Part shown: one piece after another, positions 62,992 to 64,000 of the stretch
Numbering within the stretch: position 1 is the stretch's first letter
Layout: each line of letters starts with the position of its first letter
Assembly (NCBI GenBank): GCA_963774455.1
Contig: CAVZFD010000002.1
Coordinates: 124,001 to 188,000, forward strand
Length of the DNA stretch: 64,000 nucleotides
Direction: 5' to 3'
Origin: DATFVA01 sp963774455
GTDB lineage: Bacteria; Bacteroidota; Ignavibacteria; Ignavibacteriales; Ignavibacteriaceae
Made by a program: the position numbers and the translations under genes
The notes under the pieces: model-generated
The model's input: the letters and a program-made list of their open reading frames with translations, nothing else
What the model was told of the DNA's origin: nothing
The model's database searches: none

Positions 62992-64000
62992 TTAGTTAAC
63001 TGTGGTTTGTGCTACTTTTTTAGAATCTTTACCGTTAAGTTTTTGGGCCGATTTTCCATTTCCATAACCGTAACCATATCCGTAACCGTATCCGTACCTG
63101 TATCTGTAGGAAGATTCTTTAATTTCGGCAGCATTAACCACCAGTCCATGAATTTTAATATTAGCCTGGGTCATTTCATCGATACCCCAAAGAACTCCTT
63201 CCTTAAAGGAATGATTAGGTCTAACCACTAGTATAGCATTCCGGAGTGTTTTTCCTAATATGAGAGTATCAACAACCCTCGTAACAGGCGGGGTGTCAAC
63301 TATGATATAATCATAATAAGAAGTATCTATTATCTTGAATAAAGTTAACATTCTATCAGAGTTAAGTAACTCGCTTGAATCCTCTCTTGTACCGCCGGCT
63401 GTCAGAATGTCAACCTTTCCGATTACATTTGTATGGATAAAAGGTTTTGCATCTTTCCCAATAAGATAATCAATTAAACCTGGTGCTTTTAAAGATATTC
63501 CAAACTTATTGGAGATTGTGCCTTTTTTGAGATCGCAATCAATTATCAGGATCCTTTTCTTTTCCTGCGCAATGGATAATGCAAGGTTAGATACAATCGT
63601 GGTTTTTCCGGTATTTTCCTCGCAGCTGGTTACCATAAATATTTTTTCTTTTCCTTCAAACTGGAAAAGCAGCTTTGTTTTCAACAGACGAAATGTTTCC
63701 TTGAACCCGTCCTGTGTGTCCATTAAGGTCACAAATTGATCCTGTTTATTGTTCTGATCGTTTATTTTATCTTTTACATCCTTGGGATAATCCGGAATAA
63801 TAGCAAAGACAGGGAAATCAAAATCCCTCTCAATATCATCCAGGTTTACGAGTTTTTTATTCCTGACTTCTGAAATGAATATTCCCATTAGGCCGATAAA
63901 TAATCCTGCAAGAAGGCCTGCTAACATATTAAAAGATTTTTTGGGTGCTATTGGATCCATCGGTTCATGAGCAGGGTCAACAACTACTATATCCTGCAGC
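62992..64000 (-). CDS. BY-kinase (Wzc-like tyrosine kinase), partial
   Basis: The frame is open to the window edge, so the N-terminus is missing; at least 335 residues are seen. A transmembrane segment (FNMLAGLLAGLFIGLMGIF) near the first visible residues is followed by the kinase domain with Walker A ENTGKTT, Walker A' IIDCDLKKG and Walker B IIVDTPPV. The C-terminal tail is a run of Gly-Tyr repeats (YRYRYGYGYG) that would be the autophosphorylated tyrosine cluster. It controls exopolysaccharide chain length and export. First gene of the cluster in this window. Confidence 0.92.
   Translation of the reverse strand, partial: LQDIVVVDPAHEPMDPIAPKKSFNMLAGLLAGLFIGLMGIFISEVRNKKLVNLDDIERDFDFPVFAIIPDYPKDVKDKINDQNNKQDQFVTLMDTQDGFKETFRLLKTKLLFQFEGKEKIFMVTSCEENTGKTTIVSNLALSIAQEKKRILIIDCDLKKGTISNKFGISLKAPGLIDYLIGKDAKPFIHTNVIGKVDILTAGGTREDSSELLNSDRMLTLFKIIDTSYYDYIIVDTPPVTRVVDTLILGKTLRNAILVVRPNHSFKEGVLWGIDEMTQANIKIHGLVVNAAEIKESSYRYRYGYGYGYGYGYGNGKSAQKLNGKDSKKVAQTTVN

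Overview
This window reads as chromosomal core genome from a member of the Bacteroidota/Chlorobiota/Ignavibacteriota group, most likely an Ignavibacteria-like bacterium. The evidence is a secreted carboxypeptidase ending in a NYPNPFNPTT-type sorting domain, a bacterial geranylgeranylglyceryl-phosphate synthase, bacillithiol genes (bshA and a YpdA-type reductase), a DUF5916 outer-membrane protein, OmpA with thrombospondin type 3 repeats, and two promoters matching the Bacteroidota TTG/TAnnTTTG pattern. No phage, insertion sequence, rRNA or CRISPR array was seen. One tRNA (Arg, anticodon CCT) is present.

Layout. Positions 1-10 kb carry a PafA-type alkaline phosphatase, a secreted M14 carboxypeptidase, a metal exporter-like membrane protein, a hotdog thioesterase, a HAD phosphatase, a UbiB-family kinase and a saccharopine dehydrogenase-like enzyme, plus a 37-codon remnant resembling the end of a YihY/BrkB protein. 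Positions 10-26 kb carry an M3 oligopeptidase, a YpdA-like reductase, class I aldolase, cytochrome c, a SIMPL protein and YyaL, then the pyruvate dehydrogenase operon aceE-aceF-M29 aminopeptidase-lpdA. Positions 26-31.6 kb carry tex, GGGP synthase, gmhA, a frameshifted DUF192 gene and an alpha/beta hydrolase. Positions 31.7-33.5 kb hold an AbiE-like toxin-antitoxin pair behind a perfect 16-bp-arm palindrome, with a frameshifted toxin gene.

Positions 33.6-39 kb carry OmpA and a tight operon of carbamoyltransferase, SxtJ, DUF5989, a tiny basic protein and a glycosyltransferase. Positions 39-48.4 kb carry lrp-glnA, a minus-strand operon bshA / nucleotide hydrolase-like / unknown / rRNA methyltransferase, and a plus-strand operon of sugar kinase, RmlD-like reductase and a frameshifted GH13 amylase. 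Positions 48.4-54.3 kb form an ECF sigma operon (8-codon leader ORF, sigma factor, zinc-finger/HEAT anti-sigma, DUF4097 protein, DUF5916 protein, the last frameshifted). Positions 54.4-58.3 kb carry small housekeeping and stress genes. From 58.5 kb to the end there is a minus-strand exopolysaccharide cluster (glycosyltransferase, deacetylase, two FemAB/GNAT proteins, tyrosine kinase), which runs out of the window.

Four otherwise well conserved genes each contain exactly one extra base, and every one is restored by removing it. This is most simply explained by assembly or sequencing indels, but it needs checking because all four have the same sign. The best candidates for unusual biology are the palindrome-controlled AbiE-like locus, the carbamoyltransferase/SxtJ/DUF5989 operon, the leader-ORF-coupled sigma operon with its duplicated upstream palindromes, and the 11-bp tandem repeats in two intergenic regions.
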